Shown piece by piece: positions 6,071 to 6,869 of a stretch of DNA of 6,869 bases; within the stretch, counting starts at the first letter, position 1; each line of letters begins with the position of its first letter. The DNA comes from Acidobacteriaceae bacterium (GTDB lineage: Bacteria > Acidobacteriota > Terriglobia > Terriglobales > Acidobacteriaceae): positions 50,346 through 57,214 of the forward strand of contig PLSH01000066.1 of assembly GCA_003165095.1 (NCBI GenBank), given 5' to 3'. Under the pieces are notes generated by a model, which saw nothing but the letters and a program-made list of their open reading frames with translations, did no database searches and had not been told where the DNA came from. The position numbers and the translations under genes are program-made.

Positions 6071-6083
6071 CGACTCAGAAATC

Positions 6084-6473
6084 ATGGAATTGCTGCTTAA
6101 TGTCGCGTGGGCTCTGCTGGCTATAGCAATGGCCTGTCTATGGTTGTGCTTTGCTCCGCGCGGGGCTGGAAACCGCCGCGTGCAGTTGATCGCCCTGGCC
6201 GTTGTGATCCTCATCCTCCTGCCGGCTATCTCGATGACCGACGACTTGTTGGCCGCGCAGAACCCCGCCGAGACTGACAGCTATCTGCGCCGCGACCAGG
6301 AGCATTCCCGCCCACACTCTACCTTTTCCCCGGTTTCAAATGTCCCATCGCCGGCTTTTGCGGGCCTGTCCTGGAGCCATCCGCACCTGTCCGCGCCCGC
6401 CATTCTTCCAGCGCCGACCGTCGCCTCTCCTTCCCTGAGCTCCATCCAAGATCGGCCTCCGCCGGCTGCCTGA
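6084..6473 (+). CDS. Small membrane protein with two predicted transmembrane helices, upstream of a TolC-family gene
   Basis: The 129-residue protein begins MELLLNVAWALLAIAMACLW, a first membrane helix at about 3-23. A short basic loop (RGAGNRR) and a second helix at about 33-51 (VQLIALAVVILILLPAIS) follow, then MTDDLLAAQNPAETDSYLRRD and a Pro/Ser/Ala-rich low-complexity tail ending RPPPAA. By the positive-inside rule the loop at about 25-31 is cytoplasmic, so both termini would be outside in the periplasm. I recall similar unnamed proteins in acidobacterial genomes just before TolC/CzcC-like genes, but cannot verify this here. ATG 6084 is preferred over the in-frame ATG 6012 because the candidate promoter lies between them and residues before 6084 look non-coding. 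The function is unknown; a link to the efflux system is inferred only from position. Confidence 0.75.
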   Translation: MELLLNVAWALLAIAMACLWLCFAPRGAGNRRVQLIALAVVILILLPAISMTDDLLAAQNPAETDSYLRRDQEHSRPHSTFSPVSNVPSPAFAGLSWSHPHLSAPAILPAPTVASPSLSSIQDRPPPAA

Positions 6474-6521
6474 CCCGCCCCGCGCTCCGCTTTTATTGCT
6501 GGCCTCCTTCCTCTTTATGTT

Positions 6522-6540
6522 CGCCGTGCACACCACGGCG
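6522..6540 (+). promoter_or_regulatory. Perfect 7-bp stem-loop immediately before the TolC-family ribosome-binding site
   Basis: CGCCGTG (6522-6528) pairs exactly with CACGGCG (6534-6540) over the loop CACAC. One base later the ribosome-binding site AAAGG (6542-6546) begins, six bases before ATG 6553. No T-run follows, so it is not an intrinsic terminator. It could set translation or mRNA stability between the two genes. An in-frame ATG at 6517 would make it coding, which I think less likely. Confidence 0.45.
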
Positions 6541-6552
6541 CAAAGGCTGTGT

Positions 6553-6869
6553 ATGAAGCAACACCTCCCTTTCTTATCAGTCCTGGCAGTGGCTGCTCTG
6601 CTGTTTCTGGCGCCGGCGTTTGTCTGCGCGCAGCCAGGCCTCACCTGGGACCAGGTCAAGGCGAGGTTTGAGGCCACCAACCCAGCTCTCAAGGCCGATG
6701 CCGACAACGTGGACGAGATGAAGGCCGAGGAAATCACGGCCTATCTGCGTCCCAACCCGCAATTCACGGCCACCGCGGACGGAACCCAGATTGCGCCCGA
6801 TCATGGCGTCTGGAAACCGTTCGGCGGCACCTTCTTTTCGCCCAGCTTCAGCTATCTTCACGAGCGCGA
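6553..6869 (+). CDS. TolC-family outer-membrane efflux protein, N-terminal part (partial at right edge)
   Basis: The frame is open from ATG 6553 to the window end, 105 codons. Residues 1-26 form a signal peptide (MKQH, a hydrophobic core, cleavage after VCA before Gln27). The mature start reads GLTWDQVKARFEATNPALKA, the usual entry helix of TolC/OprM/CzcC-type proteins, with the conserved Asn-Pro pair. Then come DNVDEMKAEEITAYLRPNPQ, a helix ending in RPNPQ, and FTATADGTQIAP, the likely first outer-membrane beta strand. Such trimeric channels carry solutes across the outer membrane for RND pumps; the CzcC/CusC metal-efflux branch is a reasonable guess. AAAGG six bases upstream supports this start; an ATG at 6517 is also in frame but would bury the signal peptide. 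It is probably transcribed with the small membrane protein gene 79 bp upstream. The rest of the gene and the pump genes are outside the window. Confidence 0.88.
   Translation, partial: MKQHLPFLSVLAVAALLFLAPAFVCAQPGLTWDQVKARFEATNPALKADADNVDEMKAEEITAYLRPNPQFTATADGTQIAPDHGVWKPFGGTFFSPSFSYLHER

Overview
The window most resembles a chromosomal piece of an Acidobacteriota genome (Terriglobia / Acidobacteriaceae type). This is inference from remembered family resemblance: a GumC/Wzz-like protein after a Wza-like exporter, a large secreted beta-helix protein, and a small two-helix membrane protein in front of a TolC-family gene. No marker gene for taxonomy is present. GC content is moderate to high and codons are ordinary for such a genome.

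Layout. Positions 1-5480 are coded entirely on the minus strand. Read in transcription order, they hold a secreted 831-residue pectate-lyase-superfamily / tailspike-like protein (5480-2985), a roughly 820-bp gene-poor interval rich in inverted repeats (2984-2166), a 90-residue ribbon-helix-helix protein with a coiled-coil tail (2165-1893), a Wza/GumB-type outer-membrane polysaccharide export protein (1804-827), and the N-terminal 269 codons of a GumC/Wzz-type chain-length protein that runs off the left edge (809-1). The last three look like one operon: the exporter and Wzz genes are 17 bp apart. The gap between the RHH gene and the exporter holds two back-to-back stem-loops. A plausible reading is an exopolysaccharide secretion locus with its own small DNA-binding protein and, upstream, a secreted protein that may bind or cut the polysaccharide.

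A complete tRNA-Gln(CTG) gene with encoded CCA lies on the minus strand at 5796-5723, behind a near-consensus sigma-70-type promoter. The 222 bp between it and the beta-helix gene (5501-5722) show no convincing gene.

The right end (from about 6041) is read on the plus strand. A candidate promoter carries an inverted repeat against its -10 box. It is followed by a 129-residue protein with two membrane helices, a 79-bp gap with a perfect 7-bp stem-loop next to the ribosome-binding site, and the first 105 codons of a TolC-family outer-membrane efflux protein that runs off the right edge. This looks like the start of an RND-type (possibly metal) efflux operon, unrelated to the polysaccharide locus.

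No CRISPR array, insertion sequence, phage integration module or clearly new system is visible. The points most worth a second look are the structured non-coding leaders, the composite secreted protein beside the polysaccharide exporter, the RHH protein as a possible dedicated regulator, and the small membrane protein before the TolC gene.
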